This document shows positions 1-7,957 of a stretch of DNA of 64,000 nt, piece after piece. Below the pieces are notes generated by a model, which worked only from the letters and a program-made list of their open reading frames with translations, made no database searches and was not told the DNA's origin. The DNA comes from Paludibacteraceae bacterium (GTDB lineage: Bacteria; Bacteroidota; Bacteroidia; Bacteroidales; Paludibacteraceae). Within the stretch, counting starts at the first letter, position 1, and each line of letters starts with the position of its first letter. A program made the translations under genes and the position numbers. Where the stretch lies: positions 62,001 through 126,000 of the forward strand of contig JAFXPK010000053.1 of assembly GCA_017527905.1 (NCBI GenBank), given 5' to 3'.

Positions 1-252
1 GGCGACCGCCACGATCGTCGATGCGAAGAACGACATAAACACGCACATATGGAACGACTTCCCATAGGGAATAACTCCCCCCAATACGTTGTCCCGGTAA
101 TCCCCCACATACATCGTCATACACCGATAGATGGAGAAGAACATCATGATCATCAGGAACAATGAAATGGCCGGGGAAAGGACGGTCAGGTATATGCACC
201 CCGCCAAAATCAAGCCGAGGACAAGTCCCCCGCGCATTGATACCTCAACCAT
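1..252 (-). CDS. DUF4199-like membrane protein, 3' end cut off by the window edge
   Basis: The first 84 codons of a reverse-strand gene that runs off the left edge. The ATG at 252 opens an uninterrupted frame to base 1. The visible protein is hydrophobic: one membrane segment at about residues 8-38 (GGLVLGLILAG onwards), a short basic/polar loop containing YVGDYRDN, then a second segment beginning near residue 66. This layout resembles the Bacteroidetes DUF4199 inner-membrane family of about 160-180 residues, whose function is unknown. A TATTTTTG -7 box lies 40 nt upstream. The family call rests on half the protein. Confidence 0.6.
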   Translation of the reverse strand, partial: MVEVSMRGGLVLGLILAGCIYLTVLSPAISLFLMIMMFFSIYRCMTMYVGDYRDNVLGGVIPYGKSFHMCVFMSFFASTIVAVA

Positions 253-292
253 ATTTTGTGATGTTTTTTCCAACTTCCACCCAATTTCTCCA

Positions 293-300
293 CAAAAATA
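293..300 (-). promoter_or_regulatory. -7 box for the DUF4199-like gene
   Basis: TATTTTTG on the reverse strand fits the Bacteroidetes TAnnTTTG -7 consensus and lies about 40 nt before the ATG at 252. I see no convincing -33 TTG at the usual spacing. Confidence 0.5.
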
Positions 301-354
301 CTCTTTTTTCAGTCCATACCGTAATTTTTCAAGAAAAATAATTAGCCGAAAGCG

Positions 355-385
355 TTTGTCAGTATAAAAAAAATGTCTACTTTCG
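355..385 (+). promoter_or_regulatory. Promoter of the SRP RNA / tRNA-Thr unit
   Basis: TTTG (355-358), a 19-bp spacer, then TACTTTCG (378-385): a good Bacteroidetes -33/-7 pair with one mismatch in the -7 box. The predicted start, about 4-7 nt further on, coincides with the 5' end of the SRP RNA helix. Confidence 0.7.
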
Positions 386-386
386 C

Positions 387-488
387 GGTGGGTAAGTCCT
401 ACACGACCAGCTCCCTTCTAGTTCCCCAGGGCCTGACCGCAGCAAGGAGAGTCGGTTGTAGCGGTGCGATGTAGTAAGCTTGCCCACC
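387..488 (+). ncRNA. ffs: Signal recognition particle RNA (4.5S type)
   Basis: This is the small bacterial SRP RNA, which binds Ffh and targets nascent membrane and secreted proteins. The ends pair: GGTGGGTAAG at 387-396 with CTTGCCCACC at 479-488, allowing one G-U. The apical part contains the conserved domain IV signature: CCAGGGCCTGACC, then GCAGCAAGGAGAG, then GTCGGTTGTAGCGG. About 100 nt, normal for the short form. The 5' end may be a few bases further in, judging from the promoter. It ends one base before tRNA-Thr, so both are probably processed from one transcript. Confidence 0.9.
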
Positions 489-489
489 T

Positions 490-563
490 GCCTCTTTAGC
501 TCAGTTGGCCAGAGCACGTGATTTGTAATCTCGGGGTCGTTGGTTCGAATCCGACAAGAGGCT
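490..563 (+). tRNA. tRNA-Thr (anticodon UGU)
   Basis: A complete 74-nt cloverleaf: acceptor GCCTCTT/AAGAGGC, D arm GCTC...GAGC, anticodon loop TTTGTAA giving UGU (reads ACA), T arm GTTGG/CCGAC with loop TTCGAAT, discriminator T. The anticodon stem CGTGA/TCTCG has a central U-U mismatch. CCA is not encoded. It follows the SRP RNA by one nucleotide and is followed by a strong terminator. Confidence 0.95.
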
Positions 564-576
564 CAAAAAGGAATCG

Positions 577-606
577 AAAGCCAGTGTTCTCACTGGCTTT
601 TTTTAT
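577..606 (+). terminator. Rho-independent terminator of the SRP RNA / tRNA-Thr unit
   Basis: AAAGCCAGTG and CACTGGCTTT form a perfect 10-bp stem with a TTCT loop, followed by a T run. It lies 14 nt after the tRNA and closes the two-RNA unit. Confidence 0.9.
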
Positions 607-620
607 GGCTAATGGGCAAC

Positions 621-657
621 CGCATAGAGACGCAAAATGTTGCGTCTCTACAGAACC
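621..657 (+). repeat. Palindromic intergenic repeat (GAGACGCAA type), copy 1
   Basis: The first of two identical 37-bp copies in the 316-nt gene-free stretch between tRNA-Thr and recQ. The core is an inverted repeat: TAGAGACGCAA (625-635), AATG, TTGCGTCTCTA (640-650). Sequence after the identical part stays partly similar to copy 2 (AACGGAT and TTCCGCAAAAATGA in both). Related units occur at 36.8 kb. Nothing else gene-like is visible in this stretch. Confidence 0.9.
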
Positions 658-780
658 ACGCCTCGCAACGGATCCGAAAATTCCGCAAAAATGATTTCAC
701 AGGACCTGCCCCAATTCTTAATTCGCACCATGTGTTAATGATTTTTCGGTGTCCTTGGCATCCGATGGTTGTCGCTCAGG

Positions 781-817
781 CGCATAGAGACGCAAAATGT
801 TGCGTCTCTACAGAACC
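781..817 (+). repeat. Palindromic intergenic repeat (GAGACGCAA type), copy 2
   Basis: Identical over 37 bp to 621-657, in the same orientation, with the same 11-bp arms and 4-base loop. It could form a hairpin downstream of the recQ stop codon. Confidence 0.9.
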
Positions 818-879
818 GAAACACACAACGGATTCATAAATTCCGCAAAAATGAATCCTCGGCCCCAAAAATTCATAAT

Positions 880-2796
880 TCATAATTTCATTCTTATCCA
901 GTCCGCCTCATCCACCTCAACAATCCCTTGGTCACGCAGGTGACGCACGACCGTGAAGAACTTCTTCTCGTCGACATCCGTCATCGACAGCAGGGAACGG
1001 ATCGGCTTGGGGGAATCAGCCAATTGCTCGACGAGGAGATCCCGCACCGAGTCAAACTGGTAGTTCGTCAGTCCCGACTCATTCTTGCCCAAGCAATAGT
1101 CGCACGCACCGCAATCATGTGAGTTCTCCTCCCCGAAATAGCGCAAAAGCATTCTGCTGCGGCAATGTGATTCGTCCGTCGCATAGGCGATCACCCGCTC
1201 GATTCTGCCGGAAAAACGAGCCAGACGCTCCTCGTACACCTCCTTCGAGATGTAGAGGCGGGACTCCTCCACCCTTCGTTTCAGGAACTTGATATAAGGG
1301 GTCTTCTTGCCTGGTATATAATCGATCACACCATAATAGCGCAGTTTGGAGAGCTTGTGGTACATCTCGTCACGGGTGAGTTTCAGCCGCTTCGCCATAT
1401 CGGCCTCATCAATCCGCACATAGTCGGCGAACAACCCCGAATAGGAGCGGAGCAACATCTCCAAGATATCGTCCAACACGGGTTCGGCGGAGAAATCATA
1501 GTCGTACAACTTGCGTCGAGGCACGGAGAACATCACCCGAGAACCCAAGTTCAGCTCGTCCGTCAGCTCCATATATTCCGCCTGCTGCAGAATCTTCAGC
1601 GCACTGAAAGTCTGCGTGATAGGCAAATGGAAAGAACTGCAGAAATCGCTCAGGCTGAAACTATGCATGAAGTCCTCACCCTCCCCCTCACCGATCTGGA
1701 AGTAGCAAGCCACCTTCGTGTAGACGTCCTTGATGAAATCACGGGAAGGATAAGACTCCGCGATACGTTTCTTCAGGTTCGTGATGTCCATCTTATTGTA
1801 GAGCAGCGTGGCATAGGAACGTTTCTCGTCACGTCCCGCTCGTCCCGCCTCCTGGAAGTAGGCCTCCAGCGTGTCAGGCAGGTCGACATGGATGACGGTG
1901 CGCACATCGGGCTTGTCGATACCCATACCGAAGGCGTTCGTCGCCACGATCACGCGGCACTCGCCCGTACGCCAGGCCTCCTGCTTACGGTTCTTCGTCT
2001 CCTGGCTCAGTCCCGCATGGAAATGATCCGCCACCACACCATGCTGTTTCAGCCAATCGGCTATCTCCTTGGTCTTCTCACGGCTACGCACATAGACGAT
2101 GGAGGTGCCAGGGACCTTCTCCAAAATCTTCAGCATCTGCCCCAACTTATCATCCGTCTTGCGAACGACATAGGCGATGTTCTTCCTTTCGAAACTTTTT
2201 TGGAAGACAACCCCATGGCGGAACCGCAGTTTACGCTGGATATCCTCCACCACGTCAGGTGTGGCGGTGGCGGTCAGAGCCAGCACCGGCACATCAGGCA
2301 AGAGTTCGCGCGCATCAGCGATATGCAGGTAGGAAGGGCGGAAGTCATATCCCCATTGGGAGATACAGTGGGACTCGTCCACCGCGATCATGCAGATATC
2401 CATCAGCTTCATCTTCTGGCGGAAGAACTCCGTGCCCAACCTCTCCGGCGAGACGTACAGGAACTTATAGTCCCCATAGATGCAGTTATCCAACGTGACA
2501 AAAATCTCCTCGTTGGTCATGCCCGAATAGATCGCCGCCGCCTGGATGCCCCTATCCTTCAGGTTATCCACCTGGTCCTTCATCAGGGCGATCAGCGGCG
2601 TGACGACCAAGCATAGCCCCTTCATGGCGAGGGCCGGCACCTGGAAGGTGATGCTCTTACCACCACCCGTAGGCATCAAGCCTAGGACATCCCTGCCTTC
2701 GTAGACCGCACGGACAATGTCCAGCTGGAGCGGGCGGAAGTCGGAATACCCCCAATATTTGCGAAGAATGGATCTGAAAATATTATCGTCTGCCAT
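880..2796 (-). CDS. recQ: ATP-dependent DNA helicase RecQ
   Basis: A 3'-to-5' superfamily 2 DNA helicase of recombination and replication-fork repair. The 638-aa protein starts with the RecQ motif 0 region (Q24). Motif I is TGGGKS (residues 43-48). Motif II is DESHC (140-144), where most RecQ proteins have DEAHC. The helicase C domain carries TNAFGMGIDKPDVR and QEAGRAGRD. The RecQ-specific zinc module follows at about 545-568 (one Cys, then CGACDYC). A winged-helix region precedes a short C-terminal tail with no obvious HRDC domain, so this is the short RecQ form. It stands alone with no neighbour on its strand within 600 bp upstream. Confidence 0.95.
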   Translation of the reverse strand: MADDNIFRSILRKYWGYSDFRPLQLDIVRAVYEGRDVLGLMPTGGGKSITFQVPALAMKGLCLVVTPLIALMKDQVDNLKDRGIQAAAIYSGMTNEEIFVTLDNCIYGDYKFLYVSPERLGTEFFRQKMKLMDICMIAVDESHCISQWGYDFRPSYLHIADARELLPDVPVLALTATATPDVVEDIQRKLRFRHGVVFQKSFERKNIAYVVRKTDDKLGQMLKILEKVPGTSIVYVRSREKTKEIADWLKQHGVVADHFHAGLSQETKNRKQEAWRTGECRVIVATNAFGMGIDKPDVRTVIHVDLPDTLEAYFQEAGRAGRDEKRSYATLLYNKMDITNLKKRIAESYPSRDFIKDVYTKVACYFQIGEGEGEDFMHSFSLSDFCSSFHLPITQTFSALKILQQAEYMELTDELNLGSRVMFSVPRRKLYDYDFSAEPVLDDILEMLLRSYSGLFADYVRIDEADMAKRLKLTRDEMYHKLSKLRYYGVIDYIPGKKTPYIKFLKRRVEESRLYISKEVYEERLARFSGRIERVIAYATDESHCRSRMLLRYFGEENSHDCGACDYCLGKNESGLTNYQFDSVRDLLVEQLADSPKPIRSLLSMTDVDEKKFFTVVRHLRDQGIVEVDEADWIRMKL

Positions 2797-3089
2797 GGGA
2801 CTGTTTTTTATAAAAGATCAATGGTCATCGTGCGCCAACGATTCAACTCGCAAACGGTAGAAATGTAGTTACACACGCAAAATCCGTCCTTGGAACAATC
2901 GTTCCGCACGACCAGCATTATATCAGTTTTCGTTTGTTGCCGTAAAGTTACGGAAAAACACAATATTCTTTTTCATCGCACAAAACAAAAACGGAGAAAA
3001 AATTGCATTTTTACACGCATAATGGTAAATTACGCCTTATTTGGCACGGTGGAATACTCCCCGCGCGGAAAGACAAAAACATTTACGAG

Positions 3090-3803
3090 ATGGACAGCAA
3101 AAAAGATCCGATGGGTAGGGCCATAGCGGACTACCACCAAGGCAAGAGGACGGGCAAGCTCAGGGTGTTCTCCCCGATGTTCGACGAGGATGAGATACCC
3201 GTGGAGACACTATTCCGCAAGTATGAGGAGATGCCGGAGATTGAGCGGAAGGCGCTCGACATGACCCAAGGCCGGACGCTCGACGTGGGGGCCGGATCGG
3301 GCTGTCATACGCTTGCCCTCCAACAACGGGACGTGGAGGTGACCGCCATCGACATCTCACCGCTCTCCGTCGAGACGATGAAGGCTCGAGGCGTCAAGGA
3401 GGCGAAAGAGCAGGACTTCTTCACCCTAAAGGGGAAATACGACACCATCCTCATGCTGATGAACGGTATCGGCATCGTCGGGACATTGGAACGTATGCCG
3501 GACTTCTTCCGCCACCTCGACAACATCCTGGCGCCCGGCGGGCAACTGCTCTGCGACTCGTCGGACATCAGCTACGTGTTCGAAGACGAAGAGGGTTTCA
3601 TCGAATACCCCGAAGACTCCGCCTACTACGGAGAGCTATCGTTCCGGATGCAATACAAAGAGACCGTCGGGGAACCCTTCGAGTGGCTCTACATCGACGC
3701 CGACACACTGCGGCAAAAAGCAGAGGAGAACGGCTACAGCGTCGAAGTGGTGGCTGAGGGGGAGCACTACGATTATTTGGCAAGAATAACCAAGGCTCCA
3801 TAA
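3090..3803 (+). CDS. Class I SAM-dependent methyltransferase
   Basis: A 237-residue soluble protein with the Rossmann methyltransferase fold. Motif I is LDVGAGSGCHTLALQ at about residues 63-77, followed by TAIDISPLS (end of strand beta-2, acidic residue for the SAM ribose) and a later LAPGGQLL segment. The substrate cannot be read from the sequence. An in-frame start exists 29 codons upstream (3003), but the residues it adds are not methyltransferase-like, so I prefer MDSKKDPMGRA. It is a single gene followed by the DUF4403 gene 82 bp later, which has its own promoter. Confidence 0.8.
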   Translation: MDSKKDPMGRAIADYHQGKRTGKLRVFSPMFDEDEIPVETLFRKYEEMPEIERKALDMTQGRTLDVGAGSGCHTLALQQRDVEVTAIDISPLSVETMKARGVKEAKEQDFFTLKGKYDTILMLMNGIGIVGTLERMPDFFRHLDNILAPGGQLLCDSSDISYVFEDEEGFIEYPEDSAYYGELSFRMQYKETVGEPFEWLYIDADTLRQKAEENGYSVEVVAEGEHYDYLARITKAP

Positions 3804-3855
3804 TGTAATCAAGAAAAGATGAGGAGGACAAGTTACACGTTAAGCTAAAAAGGAA

Positions 3856-3863
3856 TAACTTTG
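3856..3863 (+). promoter_or_regulatory. -7 box of the DUF4403 gene
   Basis: TAACTTTG matches TAnnTTTG exactly and ends 22 nt before the ATG at 3886. Confidence 0.65.
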
Positions 3864-3885
3864 CACATAGACAAAAAATGAACCT

Positions 3886-5355
3886 ATGAAAACAAAAATA
3901 CTCATCATACTATCATTTCTCCTGGTCTTCCAAATAGCGGAGGCGAGACGGAACAAAGAGGTGGTGCAGGAGCCAGACTCCGTCCGCATCGACACCACCG
4001 CCGCCAAGGATTTAGGAATCAACTTCGACACGGAGACGGATTCGCTCATCGTGGAGGAACGTCCGGAGGAGACCTATGTGCCTGTCGTTTACACGCCTAA
4101 GACCTCCGTCCTGCACATCCCCATAGAGATCAATATGGCCCTGATGGAGAAGATCATCAACGACAACTTCCAAGGCCTCATCTACGAAGACAACAATATC
4201 GAAGACGATAGCTTGATGATCAAGGCATGGAAGGAGCAGGACTTCATGATCGCCTACGACGGAAACGAGCTCACCTACCGTGTGCCCATCAAGCTGTGGA
4301 TCAAAAAACGGTTCGACCTAGGCATCACGACGACCGACCGTGAGATTGAAGGCTCCATCAGCATGACCTTCAAGACCAAAATAGCCTTCTCGAAGGATTG
4401 GAGCATCATATCATCCACGAAAATCATTGAGTATAAATGGATTAAAACCCCGACCATCAAGGTCATAGGATTGAACATCCCCATCACCACCATCGCAGAG
4501 AAGCTCCTCAGGGACAACCAGGAGGTCATTGGTAAAGCCATCGACAAATCCATCCGCGAGTATATTCCGCTGAAGAGCTACGTGGAGAACATCTGGAGTT
4601 CGGTGCAGGAACCGATTGACATCAGCACCGCAGACTACAAGGCGTGGATTAAGACCACCCCAAAACAACTCTACAGCACCCCTATCGAAGGACAATACGG
4701 CATCCTGCGCACCACCATAGGCGTACAATGCCTCATGGAGGTCTACATGGGCAAAACGCCTAGAAGGATATCCAAAGTGGCGACGATTCCTCCCTACAAA
4801 CAATACAAGAGCACGGACGAGAGCTTCAACATCAACATCTTAGGCGACATACCGTTCGAACTGGTGGATTCCGTGGCGAAGTCCATCATGATCGGAGAGA
4901 AATTCGGTGAGGGAAGGCATGAGATCGTGGTGGACAGCATAGAAGTCTACGGACAAACCACAGAGTTGGTCATCGGACTACAGGTGTCAGGCTTCATCAA
5001 CGGCAAGATCTATCTTACCGCCACACCATACTTCGACAACGCGACAAGCTCCATCAAAGTGCGGGATGTGGATTACCGGATCACGACCAAAAACGTATTG
5101 GCCAAGATCGTCAACCTCTTCTACAAGAAAGGGCTCAAGAAGAAAATCGAAGAGAACCTGGTCTTCTCCCTGAAGGAGGAGCTATCGCTCGTCAAGGAGA
5201 TGAGCCGCTCGGAACTCTTCAACATGGAGGTGTTCAAGAACGTACACGTGAACGGCTTCCTGGAGAAACTCAACGTGAACAAAATATTCCTCACAGAGGA
5301 AGGCATCAAGGTGGACCTTGACTTAAAGGGGAAACTGAACGTGAAAATGCAGTAG
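3886..5355 (+). CDS. DUF4403-like exported protein
   Basis: 489 residues with an N-terminal signal peptide (MKTKILIILSFLLVFQIAEA). The mature part begins with a short acidic linker (to about residue 65). Long alternating strands follow, with motifs of the type LHIPIEINMALMEKIINDNF and a later LNIPITTIAEKLLRDNQ. This is the look of the DUF4403 family of periplasmic or envelope proteins, which have no known activity and may be lipid-binding (TULIP-like) folds. There is no lipobox. It has its own -7 box and shares a bidirectional terminator with the convergent ycxB-like gene. Confidence 0.7.
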   Translation: MKTKILIILSFLLVFQIAEARRNKEVVQEPDSVRIDTTAAKDLGINFDTETDSLIVEERPEETYVPVVYTPKTSVLHIPIEINMALMEKIINDNFQGLIYEDNNIEDDSLMIKAWKEQDFMIAYDGNELTYRVPIKLWIKKRFDLGITTTDREIEGSISMTFKTKIAFSKDWSIISSTKIIEYKWIKTPTIKVIGLNIPITTIAEKLLRDNQEVIGKAIDKSIREYIPLKSYVENIWSSVQEPIDISTADYKAWIKTTPKQLYSTPIEGQYGILRTTIGVQCLMEVYMGKTPRRISKVATIPPYKQYKSTDESFNINILGDIPFELVDSVAKSIMIGEKFGEGRHEIVVDSIEVYGQTTELVIGLQVSGFINGKIYLTATPYFDNATSSIKVRDVDYRITTKNVLAKIVNLFYKKGLKKKIEENLVFSLKEELSLVKEMSRSELFNMEVFKNVHVNGFLEKLNVNKIFLTEEGIKVDLDLKGKLNVKMQ

Positions 5356-5437
5356 AAGTTAAGAGTTAAAAGTTTAAGGAGAATCCATAGGTTCCGTTGG
5401 TTCCTCTATATAGAATGGATGAGAACGGACCATCCAC

Positions 5438-5476
5438 AAAAAAATCGGTCAGGAGCACATCCCGACCGATTTTTTT
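5438..5476. terminator. Bidirectional terminator between convergent genes
   Basis: ATCGGTC (5444-5450) and GACCGAT (5464-5470) are flanked by an A run on the left and a T run on the right, so it can act on both strands. It closes the DUF4403 gene and the recJ/ycxB-like operon. Confidence 0.85.
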
Positions 5477-5491
5477 ACTATTCTATTTCTA

Positions 5492-5998
5492 TTACAGGTT
5501 CTTCGTCTTCAGGAAATCGAGCAGTTGATTCCACTCTTCCTCAGACGCGAAACCATTCTTATCGACAATAAGCATCTGATACGAATCGTAGTACAGGCAA
5601 AGGTATTGCTGCTTCTTCACTTTCAGCTTCTGAAACAAGCCATACCGACCGTTCCACTCTTGACTCGAATAATCATCCTGAGACGATAAAATCACCTCCT
5701 CATCCTTGAAAACATAGTGGCAGATCATTTTTTCTCCCATCTGTTTCCTTAACCTGCGTTTTACGCTCCAAGGCGATAACTTAATGAGTCTTCTACCCAA
5801 TACAACAATACCCAGCAGTAAGAGGCAAGAAAACACCCAATCCTGAGATCTCAGAAAAGTTATAAACACCTCGAGACAAAGAGTCACAACAAACATTAAC
5901 AACGCAATAATACCAATAATAAAACTCCTCTGCGCCCTCGTGTTAACCGAATAGATTATCTCCGGGGTAAGCGTTGTCTCATTATGTAGTTCCATCAC
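5492..5998 (-). CDS. YcxB-like membrane protein
   Basis: 168 residues. Two adjacent membrane segments (about 24-47 and 54-70) are followed by a basic stretch (RRLRKQMGEK) and a cytoplasmic C-terminal domain of alternating beta strands: YHYVFKDEEVILSS-like strand, a tryptophan in QEWNGRYGLFQKLK, then YLCLYYDSYQMLIVDKNGF and a final helix. This matches the layout of YcxB-like/PH-like domain proteins; function unknown. Its ATG overlaps the recJ stop (ATGA, 5995-5998), so it is probably translated by coupling from the recJ message. Confidence 0.6.
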   Translation of the reverse strand: MMELHNETTLTPEIIYSVNTRAQRSFIIGIIALLMFVVTLCLEVFITFLRSQDWVFSCLLLLGIVVLGRRLIKLSPWSVKRRLRKQMGEKMICHYVFKDEEVILSSQDDYSSQEWNGRYGLFQKLKVKKQQYLCLYYDSYQMLIVDKNGFASEEEWNQLLDFLKTKNL

Positions 5999-7740
5999 TC
6001 AACCGTTTTTATATCCTTGATCATCAACTGGATGGAGGTCGTTCCATTGAAGGTGTTCTCCTCTATCGTATAGCAGATGTCGACAGGGTTTAACTCTTTG
6101 ATGTATTTATTGAAATCGACCTCACCCGGGCATTTCGGCTGACCGAACCCGAAGGCGATACCGTTCATGATGCACTCCGATTGGGAGTCGATCAACTCCA
6201 GCTTCATGTGCTCCTGTTCCTTGCCCACCGCGCGGCTCGTACCGTAATCGAAGACCCTGCGGGTGACGAATACCGGCTTGGAGTTCTCCGGGCCGAACGG
6301 ATTGAACTGTTTCAGCAAGCGGAAGAATTTCGGGGTGATCTCCTTGAAATCGATGAACGCGTCGATATCGATCTGAGGCTGTTTCTGTTCCTCCAGGATA
6401 TTCTCCGTGACATACTGTTCGAAGCGACGCTTGAACTCCGGCACATTCTCCTCACGCATGGACAAGCCCACCGCATACATATGTCCGCCGAAGTTCTCCA
6501 GCAGGTCACGGCACGACTCAATCGCCTTGTAGATATCGAAGCCCTGCACGGAGCGTCCCGAACCCGTCGCGAAACCGTTCGAGTGCGTCAGCACGATGGT
6601 AGGTTTGTAATACATCTCGGTCAAGCGGGAAGCCACGATAGCGATGACACCCTTGTTCCAGTCCGTGTTGTAAACGACGATGGAATTGCGGGCCTCCCAA
6701 CCCTCCTCGCTCTCCAACTTAGCCTTCGCCTCGTCGGTGATGCTCTTGTCCAAGTCCTTACGCTTGTTGTTGTATTGGTCGATGCAGTCACTCTTCGCCT
6801 TCGCGAAACTCAAATCCCTGGAAATCAGTAATTCGACAGACTCACGGGCGGTCTGCATACGTCCAGAAGCGTTCAGGCGAGGACCGATTTTGAAGACAAT
6901 ATCACTGATGGTGATCTCCTTGTCCGCCAAGCCACAGACATCGATGATGCTCTTCATGCCCAAGCTAGGGTTGGAGTTCAGCTGTTTCAGTCCATAGTAG
7001 GCGAGGATACGGTTCTCCCCGTTGATCGGCACAATGTCGGATGCGATGCTCACCGCCAGGAAATCCAGCATCGGCTCCAGCTTATCGAACGGTATGCCAT
7101 TGTTGGAAGCGAAAGCCTGCATGAACTTAAAGCCCACGCCGCAGCCTGACAGATTCACGTCCGGATAGGTGTTATCCGCGCGTTTGGAATCGAGGACCGC
7201 CACCGCGTTCGGCAGGCATTCGTCAGGTGTGTGATGGTCGCATATGATGAAGTCGACCCCCAACTGATTGGCGAAGTCCACCTGTTCTACCTCCTTGATA
7301 CCGCAGTCAAGCGCGATAATCAGCTTAATCTTATTCTCCACGGCATAGTTTATGCCCTTGGAAGAGACACCATACCCCTCCGTGTAGCGGTCGGGGATGT
7401 AAAAATCCACGTTCGAATAGAACTGTTTCAAAAACTTGTACACGAGCGCCACCGCCGTGATACCATCCACATCATAGTCGCCATAGACCAAGATTTTCTC
7501 CTTATTGCCTATAGCCCTATTCAGACGATCCACAGCCTTCTCCATGTCGTTCATGAGGAAAGGATCGTGCAAATCGGCCAGTTGCGGACGGAAAAAACTC
7601 TTCGCCTGGGCGAAAGTTGTAATACCCCTTTGAACTAGCAATTGGCAAAGGACAGGGCTGATGCCCAGCGCTTCGGAAAGCTGCACCTTTTGTTTTTCTT
7701 GTTCGTCTGTCAGAGGTATAAAATTCCATCTGTTAATCAT
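5995..7740 (-). CDS. recJ: Single-stranded-DNA-specific 5'-3' exonuclease RecJ
   Basis: A DHH-family exonuclease acting in RecF-pathway recombination, mismatch repair and base-excision repair. The 581-aa protein has the DHH core motifs in order: GDYDVDGITA (residues 87-96), ALDCGIKE (about 145), DHHTPD (about 166), the GCGVGFKF region and GPRLNASGRM. It also has the DHHA1 motif GGHMYAVGLS (near 420) and a C-terminal OB-like region ending in KDIKTVE. Length is normal. The ycxB-like gene overlaps its stop codon by 4 bp. Confidence 0.95.
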   Translation of the reverse strand: MINRWNFIPLTDEQEKQKVQLSEALGISPVLCQLLVQRGITTFAQAKSFFRPQLADLHDPFLMNDMEKAVDRLNRAIGNKEKILVYGDYDVDGITAVALVYKFLKQFYSNVDFYIPDRYTEGYGVSSKGINYAVENKIKLIIALDCGIKEVEQVDFANQLGVDFIICDHHTPDECLPNAVAVLDSKRADNTYPDVNLSGCGVGFKFMQAFASNNGIPFDKLEPMLDFLAVSIASDIVPINGENRILAYYGLKQLNSNPSLGMKSIIDVCGLADKEITISDIVFKIGPRLNASGRMQTARESVELLISRDLSFAKAKSDCIDQYNNKRKDLDKSITDEAKAKLESEEGWEARNSIVVYNTDWNKGVIAIVASRLTEMYYKPTIVLTHSNGFATGSGRSVQGFDIYKAIESCRDLLENFGGHMYAVGLSMREENVPEFKRRFEQYVTENILEEQKQPQIDIDAFIDFKEITPKFFRLLKQFNPFGPENSKPVFVTRRVFDYGTSRAVGKEQEHMKLELIDSQSECIMNGIAFGFGQPKCPGEVDFNKYIKELNPVDICYTIEENTFNGTTSIQLMIKDIKTVE

Positions 7741-7957
7741 TATATATGTTATTTTTCTATTTTTCTATCAAAAGGCATTTTCTCCCACGAATTTTTCCTC
7801 AATTCGTCAAACGGAAAAAACAACTTGTAAAGTTAATAAATTCACATCAAAAACACATAACGAAAAATTTTTTTTGTCGTTTTAGCATAATATCAGGTAT
7901 TGGAAACACGTTTTTTATTAAATTAGCCGTTCGTTTTTGTGGGAAGAAAATACAAAC

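Noticed and set aside
540..839. Forward frame of 99 codons after tRNA-Thr
   Set aside because: It starts inside the tRNA and runs through the terminator and repeat palindromes.
1357..2616. Long forward frame of 419 codons opposite recQ
   Set aside because: It is antisense to a certain gene, low in complexity (His/Arg/Gln/Leu-rich), with no promoter or homology; an effect of codon use on the opposite strand.
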